From assembly GCA_006937955.1 (NCBI GenBank), contig SSNP01000085.1:1576119-1640118 (forward strand): a stretch of DNA of 64,000 nucleotides, given 5' to 3'. How positions within the stretch are numbered: the first letter of the stretch is position 1; each line of letters starts with the position of its first letter. Positions 23,801 to 38,061 of this stretch are shown here, in pieces. This DNA comes from Pachypanchax playfairii. Taxonomy: Eukaryota; Chordata; Actinopteri; Cyprinodontiformes; Aplocheilidae. The position numbers were made by a program, and so were the translations under genes. Under the pieces are notes generated by a model. That model worked only from the letters and a program-made list of their open reading frames with translations. It did no database searches and was not told the origin of the DNA.

Positions 23801-24560
23801 TACAGACTGAATTTTTCGGGGTACAGGTCTGTACAGTCATATCAGACCTGATTTATTTATTTTACCCATTCACCTATTTGTGCCGCAGTGTATTTCTCTC
23901 CACTTTCAGATACATTGATATTCCAAATGTTTCTTAAATATTACATTTTTAAAAATCTGTTTCTAAAATAAAACATTTTCAAGGTGTCATTCCATCAACA
24001 TATATATCTACTTTAGTATAGTTTGTGTAAATGGATTTTTCAAATGAAATTTCCTCCCGTGATCTTCCTCATTGTTTTTTTTTTTTTTTTAATAAAATAA
24101 TGATTTTATTACAGTGTCTCTGTTGGTCTGCTTTATCAGGGTTTTGTATTGAAGTAATTATGTAATTTAAACATGGCATTGTAAATATCATCTCACTGAA
24201 AGATGAACATAATGTCCTGGATCAAATGAGGATAAAAGGCTGTAAATGAAAAGACTGGCTGCAGACGATAGATAACAACAGCCTGTTGTCCCGCCATTAA
24301 AGTGGAGGGTACCATCAAGTGATGGGTTTATGTTTACCATTTGGGATCGCTTGGCAAAACCAATCGGAGTCTTGCCTTATTTCTAGTACCAGGGTAAAAT
24401 CTACACATGTACAAGCAGAAAGTGCAAAACTTTATACAGAAAAGTCTCATTTGGAAGATGAAGCAACAGTGGAAACATAATGTCCCACCATGACACCCTG
24501 CCCAAAATATATATCAACTACTGCGGCTCTGCCGTAAACACTGCCACCTATTCATAATGT
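20880..24560. other. Long non-coding stretch, no gene recognised
   Basis: Short ORFs only (up to 116 codons), none with known domains. A poly-C tract lies at 21065-21075. Around 23.10-23.22 kb there is an acceptor-like ccccccttcag followed by a strong Kozak context (aaaccatgg at 23195), but the frame after it is short and no convincing donor follows. A poly-T run lies near 24074-24090. Confidence 0.35.
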
Positions 24561-24905
24561 TTTATAATCCATGCATTTTTTTGAACCGGCTTCTTCCTGT
24601 TCAGGGTCGCAGGGGGCTGGTGCCGATCTCAAGCGGTCTTTGGGTGAGAGACGGAGGACACCCTGGACAGGTCGCCAGTCCATCACAGGGCCACACATAG
24701 ACAAACAACCATTCACACACGCACACCTATGGACAATTTAGAATCACTAATTAACCCCTTGCATGTTTTTGGACTGTGGGAGGAAACTGGAGTCCCTGGA
24801 GAAAACCCACTCATGTACTGGGAGAACAAGCTAACGCCATGCAGAAAGCCCAAATTCAAACCTTCTTGCTGCAAGGCAACAGCTCTATCAACTGCACCAT
24901 GTGCA
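24560..24905 (-). mobile_element. tRNA-derived SINE family B, minus strand
   Basis: A nearly complete copy. On the plus strand it reads ttcttcctgttcagggtcgc, cctggacaggtcgccagtcc, catgtttttggactgtggga and gagaaaacccactcatg. It ends in the complement of the tRNA-like head (ctgcaaggcaacagctctat, then gcagccct). The ORF at 24729-24965 is a by-product of this repeat. Confidence 0.85.
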
Positions 24906-25329
24906 GCCCTGTTTCATAATAATTTCTCGAATTATTTATATTCATTTAGAGAAGAAAAAATGTGAAAGGGTTTTTTTTTTTGTTTTTTTTTTTACCTGAG
25001 CTTCAATTTTTAAATTGTCTAAATTAAGAATTAAAAAAAAGAGTCTAAATTACTTGAAACTCATCAATGTGGAAAATTATTATTGATTAATTTTTTTAAT
25101 CTTTTAGCTAATAACCTGTAAATATACAAGTCCTGCTTGTCTAGATTATTACTCAGGCTTTTTCCATTACGTTTCTTTGGATTTCCTGTAATAAAGGAGC
25201 GATACTGAGGACTGGTTTATGGTTCCAGGCTGCAGGATGTGTTTATTATTTCCCTCCTCAGTTCACTCATAGAGTTCACATAAAAGCAGCTGACGCTCAT
25301 CTTTCTTTTTATTGTCTCTGTTGTTCTGA
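24906..25329. other. Non-coding DNA, no feature seen
   Basis: A/T runs (poly-T near 24970-24993) and no ORF or repeat boundary. Confidence 0.4.
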
Positions 25330-26040
25330 GAGTTTTTTAACTGGTCTGGTGGAGATTAGTGAGCTCCCAGTTAAGACTCAGAGTTTAACTTGCAACCTAA
25401 CCAGAACACCTGTTTTCATCTCAACCTCTTGAGATTATTCAGATTATGGTGGTGGTTTGGGTTCTTTGAATCTATTGTGTTTAATTTTTGTGATGAGTTT
25501 TCCAGAGTTCCCTGCAATGTTATTTTTGAAAGCCTTTTTGCTTCCTTTTCCCGTGTGGCATGTGGTCTTATTTTGAAAGTGCTCCTTGTTTCCTGTTTTC
25601 CTTGTTTCTTATTGTTGACTTGATTTACTGGCTAGTCAGAGTTTTTATGGTTTGCTTGGTTTCATGTTTTTTTTTTTTTCTGTCCAATTTGTTTCTTGTG
25701 AGTGTGGTTTTGTAACATTCTTGTTGCCCATCACTTGTGTATTTATCACCAGGTTGTTCATCACTCTCCTCCTCAGGACATATTCTGGTTATCATCTAGG
25801 GATGTTTTTTTATTTAACTGTATTTATGTATATATCCAGTGTACATTTCTATCATTAGTTTGATAACATTGGTGCAGAACCCCCACTCCTCACTACAGAT
25901 TAAGGTTTTCCTGAGACTCTGGTCTTCTCACTGTGAAGACTGATTATTTAAGCCCAATAAATCCCCCAGAACACCTAATCTCCCACCTGTGCATCCATGA
26001 AGAATACCTGTTTCCTTTTTTTGCTGCCCTGTGACACTAC
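25330..26040 (+). mobile_element. Pyrimidine-rich interspersed repeat family C, copy 1
   Basis: A strongly strand-asymmetric tract: the plus strand is a run of tttcctg/cttgttt/ttgtgg words, ending with aagcccaataaatcccccag, ctgccctgtgacac. Similar texture and end words (accagg..., gtgacaac, ataaactttt) occur at 41.9, 53.6 (plus) and 36.0, 60.4 kb (complement). It probably comes from a teleost transposable element, but I cannot name it. The ORFs inside (25390-25623, 25652-25858) reflect base skew. Confidence 0.5.
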
Positions 26041-26252
26041 TACTTGCACAGCAGAAGAAATCAACCTTTGTGATTAGCTAAACTAGAATCCTAATTTCCT
26101 GAGATGCTGTAGATTATCCGCCTCTTTTTGAAGAATGTTTCCCAAGCAGGTACGTTTTACCATAAAGCACGAAACTGACCAGGCCACGTTTTTGTCCATG
26201 TGAGACAGAGTGTGTTGGGACACATGGTAGTGTTCTGGTTTAGGAAGAGGGT

Positions 26253-26253
<1 letters not shown>

Positions 26254-26298
<45 letters not shown>
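26254..26298. repeat. (GT)n microsatellite
   Basis: About 22 uninterrupted GT units. Confidence 0.97.
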
Positions 26299-28454
<2,156 letters not shown>

Positions 28455-28505
28455 TTTAATAGATAAATAGATAATAATAATAAATTGATCCCTCTAGAAT
28501 AGTTT
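28455..28505 (-). mobile_element. LINE 3' tail fragment, minus strand
   Basis: The complement reads ctagagggatcaatttatta followed by an attatctatttatctatt tract, the form of L2-type LINE 3' ends. Only the tail remains. Confidence 0.45.
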
Positions 28506-28879
28506 CTGTTTATCAGCTTTAAATTGATTTGATTCACAGCATTCATTATGTCAACCATTACTCAAAACTACAAGGAAATCCAAGGAACTTTTCGAGCCTT
28601 TACTAAACAAGATCACCAGTTGAAACATTTGTACAAAGTCCAAGTCATTTGGATGAGTCAGCACTTTCCTAAAGTCAGAAAGAAGACCTAAACTATCTCC
28701 TTCATATGAAAGAAAACTGGTTAGGAGATTTGGAAACAACCCAGGGGCCACCAAGGAATCCCCATGGACGAGAAGGTGCCCAACCTTGACAGAAGCTCCT
28801 GCTCCACGGGGCACAACTGAACTTTGAATAAAGATTTATGATCAGATGAGAGTAAAACTCTCAAGTCACAAGTAAGAGG
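28506..28879. other. Non-coding DNA, no feature seen
   Basis: Contains an 87-codon minus-strand ORF (28551-28814) with no recognised domain. Confidence 0.35.
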
Positions 28880-29256
28880 TGCTGCACGATGGCGCAGTTG
28901 GTGGAGCTGTTGCATTGCAGTGGGTTCGAATCCGGGCTGGGTTCTTTCTGCATGGAGTTTGCATGTTCTTCCAGTGCATGTGTGGGTTTTCTCCAGGGAC
29001 TCCGGTTTCCTCCCACAGTCCAAAAACATGCAAGAGATTAATTGAATCCAAATTGTCCCTAAATGTGAGTGTGTGTGTGCTTGTTTGGCTATGTGTGGTC
29101 CTGTGATGGACTGGTGACCTGTCCAGGGTGGATGGATGGATGGATGGATGGGTGGATGGATGGATGGATGGATGGATGGATGGATGGATGGATGGATGGA
29201 TGGATGGATGGATGGATGGATGGATGGATGGATGGATGGATGGATGGATGGATGGA
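28880..29256 (+). mobile_element. tRNA-derived SINE family B, full-length copy with (TGGA)n tail
   Basis: The head is tRNA-like: cgatggcgcagttggtggag (box-A region) and then a perfect RNA polymerase III box B, ggttcgaatcc, at about 28923-28933. The body has tctgcatggagtttgcatg, cctcccacagtccaaaaaca and gatggactggtgacctgtcc. It ends in a (TGGA)n array of about 125 bp (29130-29256). This is the best-preserved of four copies in the window (others at 16.2, 24.6 and 32.6 kb, all minus). The ORFs here, including the Met-Asp-Gly-Trp repeat ORF, are not genes. Confidence 0.88.
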
Positions 29257-30499
29257 TATAAATGATGAGAATTTACTCAAATTCTTCTGATTTATCTGAA
29301 ATCATCAGCTAGATGGGAGAAACCTGGACACAGTTGGGTGTTTCAACACAATGAGGCCAAATGACAAAGCAGGATATCCACGAATATCTAACAGAAATTT
29401 ATTGATGGTTGCAAAAGGCCTTTGGCTCAGTTGCAACTTGAACCTTCAACCTATTGAGCCTGTTTTTATTATTTCTACCCGGTGATAAAGAAGCAAAATT
29501 TGCCTTAAATTCAAACTTGGAAACCTAATTGTAATAAAAAAAATGTTCAAGAAAAACACTGTTTAACCATTACACCATTCAAATGAATCAGTAAATGATG
29601 TAATGTTCATGTTCATGGAGAACAAATATAAACTTAGACTATTACTGAAAAAAAATATATATATATTTTTGTTATTCTCTAAATGAATAACTCTTGAAAG
29701 AAAGTGAGCTTAGAGAAATAACTTTGACACACAATTAAAGAGATATATTTATCATGAAGAAATAAAACAGCATAAAGGGGAAAAAAACTGGGGTCCAACA
29801 TCATTTAATCATAAAACCCAATTAATTCTTAAACATTGGAAGCAAGCACTGAAATATTGATTTTATTTTACTCAACATGACCACTGATTCATATTTAATG
29901 AGTTTGAGGTTCCTTTTTTTTCTGCCTTTCACAAGAAATTAAATCCTTCTTTGCTTGTAAAAATAGAAGAATACTTGACTTTTTACTTTGCCCAAGATCT
30001 AAATGTCTTTGGTTTACTTTCCATCACTCTTGTGCTAACTACCATCGTCTAGCATCGCGTCCTTGACCTCAACACACTTTGCAAGTCAATATTATTCAAA
30101 GGCTGTCTATGTTTTATGCCTTTAAATAGGCCAATTTAGGCTTGGAGCACATGCATCTTGGAAGACAGGTTTATTTTAGTGTAACTCAATTTTTCTCAAG
30201 TCTCCTTGGCCGTCGGGATGTATCCTTGGGATATATTGAGGCCACTGGATTCTGTACTTTTCTAAACATTTAAAATCAACTTCTTTATGTGGGAGAGGGA
30301 AAAAAAACACCTTGTTGGACTTTTAATAGATTGGAGGTCTTGCAAGTTTAGTTTTGTCCAGCAGGGAGTGCCGTACCTCTGCAGAATGTAGGAGCGTGCA
30401 CTGACCACGAGCTAACACAAGTAGGACCTGTCCTACAGATATTTGACCAGCTTTAAATATCTATTGTACAAATATTCTTTTCTTATCTGATCAAAGAAG
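29257..30499. other. Non-coding DNA, no feature seen
   Basis: AT-rich, with A and T runs. No ORF, repeat boundary or exon signal was supported. Confidence 0.4.
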
Positions 30500-30960
30500 A
30501 GAGTATTAAAAAATGCGGCACTGAATCTTGAGAAGAGTTGAGTTCCTTCTGCTTTACAGATTCATCTTTGTTTTATGTATTTCAAAAGTAAAAGTTCTTA
30601 GAAATCTCTTGATCAACATTTCTTTTCTTCTTCTCTTCACTCGTCTTTCCAGCAACCCTCTCTTCACAAAGTGCTCCTGCTCTCCTCGCTTGCAGATGAT
30701 GGTTTTCTTTGGAGGGCTGGAGCTGATGCAAAGTGACGTGTCTCCCCCATCACAGGAGCAGAGCTGAGGCTGGGCCTCACTTCCCCCGCACTGGGCTGTT
30801 TTTGTTCGCCGCAGCTCATGCGAATAATTTGCCGGGATGCAGCGGAGGGCTGTCACATGGACTTGGCTCAAGGGGTGTGGGAAAAATAGCAGAGGCATCT
30901 TCCATTATCAAACCCTGCCTTAATGATGAGCATTAAATATGAACTTCTTTGTGTAAGCGA
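30500..30960. promoter_or_regulatory. Candidate conserved non-coding element
   Basis: Positions 30690-30960 are of higher complexity and GC than the flanks, with no similarity to the repeat families here. They include gctcatgcgaataatttgcc (an octamer-like core), gggctgtcacatggac and tgatgagcattaaatatg. Several overlapping ORFs on both strands (30528-30936) have no domain, which fits constraint or chance rather than coding. Conservation is untested. Confidence 0.3.
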
Positions 30961-31547
30961 TGCATTAAAAGCCCTGTATGCTTCTGTATTTTAAGTTAGA
31001 TGTTTTTACCTTTTTAAAAGAATAAAGCCTTAAAAAGCAGCCAAATAATCTGAGCTTCTGAGAACCTTTAAGTCATTTAATCTTTGTTAAAAAAAACTAT
31101 TTCAGATCTTTGTAAAAGCTCACCACAAACACTGTTCTGCATGCTAGGGAACAGTCTCATAGTCTTCTGGTATTTCATCCTTTTTCTGTTGGTCTCAGCT
31201 GAATAATTCATCATCAGAAAGCTCCTTCTGATCAGAGACATCAATCCTGGTTCAGCTGAGCTGGTCAGAATCGTTTTATTGACAGCAACAGATAAATTGA
31301 TCCTGTAAATCTAAGAAAGGAAACAAACCAACACAACCTTAAAATAGACCTCCCTGGGAGCGAAGCAAAAGGACGGGGTGACATTGTGAATGCTAACATC
31401 TGTGCAGAACCTTGCAGTACCTAATGCCCCAACCCGAAGTTTGAGCAGACTCTACAGTCATCCTCCAAGGAGCAGCCATTTTGGAAGGCTCTCCCGGCAC
31501 AGATGTTGCATATTAAAATGTAGGCCTGTTTTAGTGGAGGAAATGCT

Positions 31548-31550
<3 letters not shown>
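30961..31550. other. Non-coding DNA, no feature seen
   Basis: No ORF above 60 codons and no repeat recognised. The part from 31190 to 31280 has complex text that could be regulatory. Confidence 0.35.

Positions 31551-31584
<34 letters not shown>
31551..31584. repeat. (GA)n microsatellite
   Basis: About 17 GA units, with one AAA interruption at the right edge. Confidence 0.95.
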
Positions 31585-31589
<5 letters not shown>

Positions 31590-32586
31590 GTAGCCGCTCC
31601 TCTCTGGGCCTCACCTGTGCCTTCATCCGCAAAGCCAATTTAAGAGAGGGTACTGTCCAACCAACCAAAAACAAAGTGACATTCACCATAAAGTCACCCT
31701 GTCGCCTTCTTTCACTTGCTGAGAAGTTGTGAATGGTGACAAATTATTTCAACAACACAACATGTCTGAAACAATTGGCCTACATGCTTTTATTAATCTG
31801 TTGTTTATCAATGCATCTGAAAACATGTGTATAAAAAAAATAGATAAATAAATGATTTGTGAGAATCTATCTTGTTATTTTTTTTTATCTGACCAATATT
31901 AAAACAGTCATTTTCTCTTTAGCATTTCTATTAACTCTTTTAAAATAAACAAAAAAATCCCCACAAGATGGAGTTGTTTACTAGTTTAAAGCTCCCTGCC
32001 TGACTCCCGTGAATGTGGCAGAGCGAGCGATGGAGACACAGAGAAGAAGATGCACTTCATGGCTGTGTGTGACAGATTGTATTTGCATGAGCAGCGTCTG
32101 ATGCCTGTATAATGTTTGAGAGTGTCACTTTGCAGTGTGTACAGTAATACAGAGACTGAGGGGGTGATTGTTTTTAAAACAAACAAAGAAAAAAAACAAC
32201 TGCTGGCTGAGATGATGAGAGCCAACTAAGAGGTTGTAAATGACCCCCATAGCTTATTGGCGGGGGCCCTCAGGGGGCTCCAGAGCAGAGGACAGGTCAC
32301 ATGTCCTGCTGAACCACTGTGTGTTTGGGGGGGTTCAGGTGTGCATTGACCTCTGGCTCCAGCAGACTGTAAGTAAAGAGACTGAGGTCTGCTGTTCTTG
32401 TCCAAAAGGGAAAATGCTGCTGCAGATGGCCTAATGGGAACCCACAGGGGCCCCAATATCCTCGTTATCTCTACATTTAGATTCCTAAATGGGCAATTTT
32501 GTTATTCTTCTTCATTACCAAAGGTTTCATGTCTGTTGTGGATTAACAAACCTTTCAGCACAGAAACTTAATGTGAGCTGAACCTA
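31585..32586. other. Non-coding DNA with a GC-rich candidate element
   Basis: Positions 32225-32470 are GC-rich (ggcgggggccctcaggggg and cacaggggcccc) and free of known repeats, so they are a weak regulatory candidate. The remainder shows nothing. Opposed short ORFs at 32226-32456 have no domains. Confidence 0.3.
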
Positions 32587-32767
32587 CATGCTCACAGAGG
32601 CACCATGTACCTGAAGTGCAGACTTTTGGTCTGTGGGTGGAAACTAGAATACTTAGAGATGATTTTTTTTACTGAGTAAACATGTAAACTGCATCCAGAA
32701 AGGAGTCAAACCCAGCTCCTTGTTGCAAGGCATCAGTGGTAACAAACTGCACCACTGTGCAGCCCAT
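32587..32767 (-). mobile_element. tRNA-derived SINE family B, degraded copy, minus strand
   Basis: The plus strand shows tttggtctgtgggtggaaac, aaactgcatccagaaaggag, cttgttgcaaggcatcag and gcaccactgtgcagccca, matching the complement of the SINE head and middle. The 5'-distal half is missing. Confidence 0.7.
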
Positions 32768-33274
32768 GATTAGAAGTTGTTTAGTGAAAACAGAAAGTGA
32801 TTTCAGGGACTGTGGTTGTTTTAAACTGCACAATAAAATCATTGGAGGGTCCAGAATTTTTAAAATGTGCTCCTTTTATTTTTTTATTTTTTTACAGAGT
32901 AATAACGATAATCATTTTTCATTATCTGCTTGTTTGTCTGAACAATCCCTCAGTTTAACCCCCCCCCCAAAAAAAATCAAATACAAAGAAACAATTGGCT
33001 ACTTACAACATGGGAGAACATTTTTGATGCTTAGCTTCATACATTGTTGAAAACAGAGAAAAACGTTGCACAAAAATGAGAGAAGTTAATGTCAAAACAC
33101 CAATCAAATTCATTCTTTTCAGTGAACAGTAAGCTTCAAAACATCATTAAAGAGGCTGACTTGATCGCCAAGAATATCTCTGGAAAAAAAAAACAAAAAA
33201 CAGGCCATTTCTTTCATGCAGCATAATGATGGAAGCCAACATAATGATGCTACAACTAGCGATCACATATTCTT
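32768..33274. other. Non-coding DNA, no feature seen
   Basis: Contains poly-T, poly-C (about 32959) and poly-A runs. The 104-codon ORF at 32736-33050 is built across them. Confidence 0.4.
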
Positions 33275-34030
33275 TTATGTTGGCTGCAGTCGTGTTTTAT
33301 CCCATCTATCATTGTGTCCTCATGTGAATCATTCAGGGATGCCAGTTTGCTTGTCTGGACAGCTGACATAACAGCTCAGAATGACAGTTGAATAAATGCA
33401 CACACCTTGAGAAAGGTGTGTGGGGGGGGGGGGTTTGAAACCACAAGCTATTAATGTAATATTTTAACGAGCAAAGAACACAATAGCGAATGGCAGCCAA
33501 ATGGTTTTACTGCAATGGCACCTGGTCCTCAATAGGCATTGTCTGGCTACCTTTTGTGCCCATGTAGTGTGACATATTGCCCTCAAGCACTGACCATCTG
33601 ACCAGAGACATGGCTCAAACCCTAGGCTAATAATAGGATAGCTTAGCCAGGCAAAAGGATTCTAGTAATTATACCCCCATGTGGGACATGATGGGTGAAA
33701 AAGGAGAGACTGGCAGACGAGTGATGGATATAAACGTGGGGATGAGTTTAATTTACATGTTGCAAGATGATAAACTAGCAGTTTTTCTGATGTAAGATGA
33801 CTGACCTAACGATTAGTGCCAAATCCGACTTTGAGGTCAAGATAGTAAGGACAGTCCGTGTACCTGAGCCCACCTCAGATAAATGTGAGAAAGTTGGAGC
33901 TCGTGGGCAGTTCAGCGCACAGAACAGGTAGAAAAACATGCTAAGACATTTCCAGAGTCAGAAGCCAAGGTCTTGGCAAAAGTCTGCCTCTCTGGGTTAA
34001 CACAGAGCTGCCCTTGAACTGTTCTCCAAG
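33275..34030. promoter_or_regulatory. Candidate conserved non-coding block
   Basis: Complex sequence with few homopolymers apart from a G-run at about 33421-33433. Examples are aatggcagccaaatggtttt, ataggcattgtctggctacc and tagcttagccaggcaaaagg. No ORF or repeat-family match. It is the start of a 2-kb region whose texture differs from the AT-rich desert. Confidence 0.3.
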
Positions 34031-34225
34031 GGAATATTCTCATTCTCTCTTCAAAAAAAGTGGAGAGAAGAAGCTATTATCTGACACAGCCTGTGGAGAA
34101 GACGCTTAGTGATGATCGAGAACTCAGGCAGGAAAATGAGGCCGAAGAAGACCACCAGACCCAAGTTTGTTTTCACAGTGACTTTCATATTGTTTGTGGT
34201 TGTGTGAGCTCTGCTGCTCGTATTT

Positions 34226-34267
34226 GTGTGTGCGCGCGCGCGTGTGTGTGTGTGTGTGTGTGTGTGC
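34226..34267. repeat. (GT)n/(GC)n microsatellite
   Basis: An alternating purine-pyrimidine tract, gtgtgcgcgcgcgcgtgtgtg. The mix of GC and GT steps can adopt left-handed DNA in vitro. Confidence 0.95.
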
Positions 34268-34489
34268 TTAATTTGCAGTATCACAGGGTATGTGAGCCCC
34301 TCACTGTGAGCAAAGGAAGGATGCAATTTACATTTTTGTGCACTTGTACAGGAGCAGCAACAAATAAAAAAACCCATGCCTAAAAATAAAATGACTTGAG
34401 AATTAATTAAAGTCTGTGGGTGTGCAGCAACAAACAGATGTGTCCTATTTAGGGCTAATATCAACTTCAGCTAACTAGTGTAGGGAACT

Positions 34490-35330
34490 TGTGATTGATG
34501 GCGTCTGTCACTGTTACAGCTCCAACATGCCTTAATCCTATCCAACGGTTGCAGAGCACCCAGATACACAATGCTTAATCTTTTATTCCTTTATTCAAAT
34601 CCCATCGATTGAATGGAGTGATCAGAGGCATTGCCCTCTCTGGAAGAGCTTAATCTCTTCCTGACACATGGAAGGCTTGCTGGACTTTGATGATGCAGCC
34701 GCATATCCTTTTGGGCTTTCAAACAACTCTGTGAGCGCTGCTACCTCCGTCAGTTGTCTGGAGAACAATCATTCAGTACAAAGCACTGTCAAGGCTTCAG
34801 CAAGCACCCCGCCAGCCTCTAATTCACCCCCACCCCACCCTGCCATGCTACTACCCTGGCTGTGATGCACTGTGGGATTGGATCACAAAATCCCAGATGC
34901 AATTAATGCGCTTTCAGAGGCCATGGCTTGAGCAATATGCTGGAATACTCCATGGTGCCCCTGCGCACTATAGTTACTTACAAATTGGGGTTTCGTCAGA
35001 TGGGTTGTACCTATAAGACATTTACAAAAATGCTAAAACTCACGGCAGACAGTTTGCTTCGTTGCACTCTTGGCACTAAATAAAAGCAGTCCTGGGGACA
35101 TTTTAATTGATGGTTCTATTGTATCTTTGCGCTCACTTAAGATAATTACCCTGTTTATTACCCCTCTGTGAATGTGTTAAAGAGCCTGTTATCTCAGCCT
35201 ATGCTAAGTGCTTGAACAGTTACCTTCCCTTATCCTCCTGTTGTTTTTATTGTTCGGAGCCCGCTGAGTCTATTTGTCCTTTGTGATATCTCACAGCTTT
35301 CGTCATGAAAGAGTTAGTCTGGCCTACAGT
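34490..35330. promoter_or_regulatory. Candidate conserved non-coding block
   Basis: Another complex, repeat-free stretch. It includes cccatcgattgaatggagtg, tttgatgatgcagccgcata and aagataattaccctgtttat, with ATTA and ATCGAT-type cores. A 65-codon ORF at 34668-34865 is Ser/Pro-rich (MEGLLDFDDAAAYPFGLSNN...) and ends at a stop; no splice signals or known domain support it as a gene. Confidence 0.3.
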
Positions 35331-35954
35331 GACACCCGGTCGATACTGAATGAGCAGACGATGATATATTTATGCCTCAAATAATCCTCAGGTCTGACTA
35401 CTTCTCCATTAAAATGATAGATTTGACTTGAATAACACCCACACGGGCGACGGATGTCAGAGCAGAAAAATGAGAGTGTGTTGTCACAGCAGGGATGGAC
35501 TGTCATGTGTATCAAATGTGATCATCTTCACGGGCTTGTGGTGTCTGCGGAGCCATATGTACCATTTGGTAATGTCTTGTGACAGCCACACTGAACCAAT
35601 CCCTCACGGTGGGCTTAGATCTACCTGGGAAATGACCAATCTCAAGATCTCTAGCCTGTCGCCTGCTGCAGTAAATGTCAGAGTGAGGCTAGACAGGTTT
35701 GAATGTGTAAACAACAACACACATCGTCTCTGGCTGCAAGGATCCATGCATTGTTTTCATATCCTAAACTGGTGATTTCATCCTCAGATAAACTGTTTTT
35801 TTACTAACTGGCTATTTACTGAATCTGATTTTAAAATAGTCAGCTGGAGGAAGGTACCAGCTTCCTCTTGAGCGCAAACAAGCGAGTAAAGAAAATGGAA
35901 GGGATGAATGATTGTACTGTATTTTAAACAAATTAACTTAGTCTCTTTGTGTCA
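35331..35954. other. Non-coding DNA, no clear feature
   Basis: The 115-codon ORF at 35428-35775 has no domain. Text from 35400 to 35760 is moderately complex and may continue the regulatory-looking block to its left. Confidence 0.3.
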
Positions 35955-36410
35955 CTTCTAGTGTAATTTATGGACCCAAATTGTGAACTTGGAAGACAGG
36001 GAAATGAGTGCAAAACCATTTTAATAACAAAATAGCAGCTGGTGAGAGAGCAAAGAAAAAGAAAACAACTTTCAAAAGCAGAGCATAAGAAGATCACAAT
36101 AAAACAAGGAGAGCAGAAAACAAAGAAAATATCAACAAGACCCAATAATGAGCAAGAGAACCTGAGGATTATACATACAGGGAGGAGTGACTAGTGGATG
36201 AGAAGCAGGTGAGCAGATTGGCAGATCAAGAACAGGTGTGTTGCACTAACTGATTGGGGCGCTGAGGAAAGCAATAAGCATATAAAACAAGACATTACTG
36301 GGCCAAACTGGAGATATTTAGATTAAAAACAACAACAACTAAACTTGATTAAATAAGAAAACAAACTCAAATCACTAAACAAAATCAAAGAACCCAAATC
36401 TTGCTACTTT
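35955..36410 (-). mobile_element. Interspersed repeat family C, copy 2, minus strand
   Basis: The plus strand is purine-rich (gaagacagggaaatgagtg, aaaacaaggagagcagaaaa, acaggtgtgttgcactaact, aatcactaaacaaaatcaaa), the complement of the pyrimidine-rich family. It shares acccaaat...gaagacagg with the copy at 60.4 kb. Confidence 0.5.
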
Positions 36411-37004
36411 TTAACTGGACTGAAATTGAATCAGATTGTTTTAAAATGAATGGGATTTGATGGAAGTAGATATGAATGGTGCTCATATTGTTTATTATAA
36501 ATTGGCTATAAATAAATGTTAATAAATTAGTTCTAAATAAATAAATTGATTTCAAACCTAATTTTAATTAGAAATGTTTTCGTAGCAAAAGGTCAGTTTT
36601 GGTCTAAAATGTCTGTATTTTTACAGCCAGTTTCTGTTTGTAAAAGTTGATTTAATAGAAAGAAAGAACAATTATTTTAAAACATTCACTGTTAGGATGA
36701 AATATTCAACCATAATAATGATTTTTAATATGTATTTACTATGTTGCCAATTTGTTATCAACTGAAAATATTCGGTTCTCAGTCTATTTAACGAAACACA
36801 AAAGCTTATTTTTCTCCTCTTCACCTGACAAATAACACAAAGTAGCAAAAGCCAAAATGCCTGTTTGCATTTTGGAATGCTGATCACATTTAAACAGAAC
36901 TTCGAACAATTTGCACTTTTTCTCACCACCTAACTTTTGTGCATTGTGTCGGATCATACGAAATGTAACCCCCCCCCCCCTTTTCTCCTCCTCCTCCTTC
37001 CAAT
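36411..37004. other. Non-coding DNA, no feature seen
   Basis: AT-rich, with a poly-C tract at about 36969-36980. No gene or element recognised. Confidence 0.4.
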
Positions 37005-37300
37005 GATTGTGTGCCGTCTACTTGAGCAGCGAGGCTTTACAGAATAAACGGGCTCTTTTTGGCAGCATTAGAAGACAGAGACTGTGCTGACGTGAACACT
37101 TCTGAAGAGAATCCCACATTTGTAAGGCTGAATCGATACAATTAAAATTGCCTTTTTTTGCGTTAAGCAGTTTGCCTTCAAGCTCAAAGTGGGGACCTCA
37201 GCAAAGTTGTTGTTTTCTCAGTCTACACCATTTAACTCAATTCTATCATCACTGACAAGCTGCTCGCAAACTTCAAGGTCAAGTGTGCATAAAACAAATC
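37005..37300. promoter_or_regulatory. Candidate conserved non-coding element
   Basis: Complex text with cagcgaggctttacagaata, gactgtgctgacgtgaacac, aatcgatacaattaaaattg and a Gln/Lys-free reading in all frames. Homeodomain-like ATTAAAATT and ATCGAT cores occur close together. Inferred only. Confidence 0.28.
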
Positions 37301-38061
37301 ATTTCAGGGTGTCAGCACATAATGTGGGGTAGTGATGCAAATCTGTTTGCCACTTTTCTTCCAATACATTAAAGGTGCTTTTGTGTTGAACACTTTGACG
37401 GCACGTCAAAGAGCAAAGAATGTGTGTGTATGATGAGAGTATGAAAAGGACTGAAAGGCGAGGAAGAATGATTAAGTGAGAGCTTGATTGTATGTGTTTG
37501 CTTTTACTGAGATGAAAGCAAATACATATAAACAACTGGAATCATGAACAAGCATCTGTTTACTAAAAATATTCTAATTATATTGAAGATAGGATTAAAA
37601 TACTGGGGTATTAAATTGAATAGATTGACTAATTATGTTTAGCCTTTATTTTACTTACAAAAAAATAACAGCACATATAATAAAAGATGATTTTGTCCAT
37701 TCTGAAATTTGTGTCTGAGTAAAAGTTACAAGTACTTACTATATTACCTGTGGATAGTTTCCTTTATGGCATAATTTTGGAAAAAACAGCATTAAGGGTC
37801 AAAACAGCTGCTGTAACCTCGTAAATATCACTGTGGTTGATGCAAATATTACATTTTTAAAACGTTCACATCCCAATCAGTTTTGTATTGCATTCTTTTT
37901 TTTATATGACACTCAGTGGTTACTTATAAAGCAGAAAAATGCTGCACTTCCATATCAGTGGTCATGTTTGGTTGGAATTTTTCAATATTTCTATTGAAGT
38001 AACAATATAACCCAAAATGTAATGTAGCGTGGTTTGACAAATATGCTTACATTAAGATATA
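37301..38061. other. Non-coding DNA, no feature seen
   Basis: AT-rich. The 78-codon minus ORF at 37299-37535 has no domain. Confidence 0.4.

Noticed and set aside
28923..28933. Possible tRNA gene from a perfect box B
   Set aside because: No cloverleaf can be formed; it is the head of a SINE.
29069..29290. ORF with repeated Met-Asp-Gly-Trp and its antisense Ile-His-Pro-Ser partner
   Set aside because: Translation of the (TGGA)n SINE tail.
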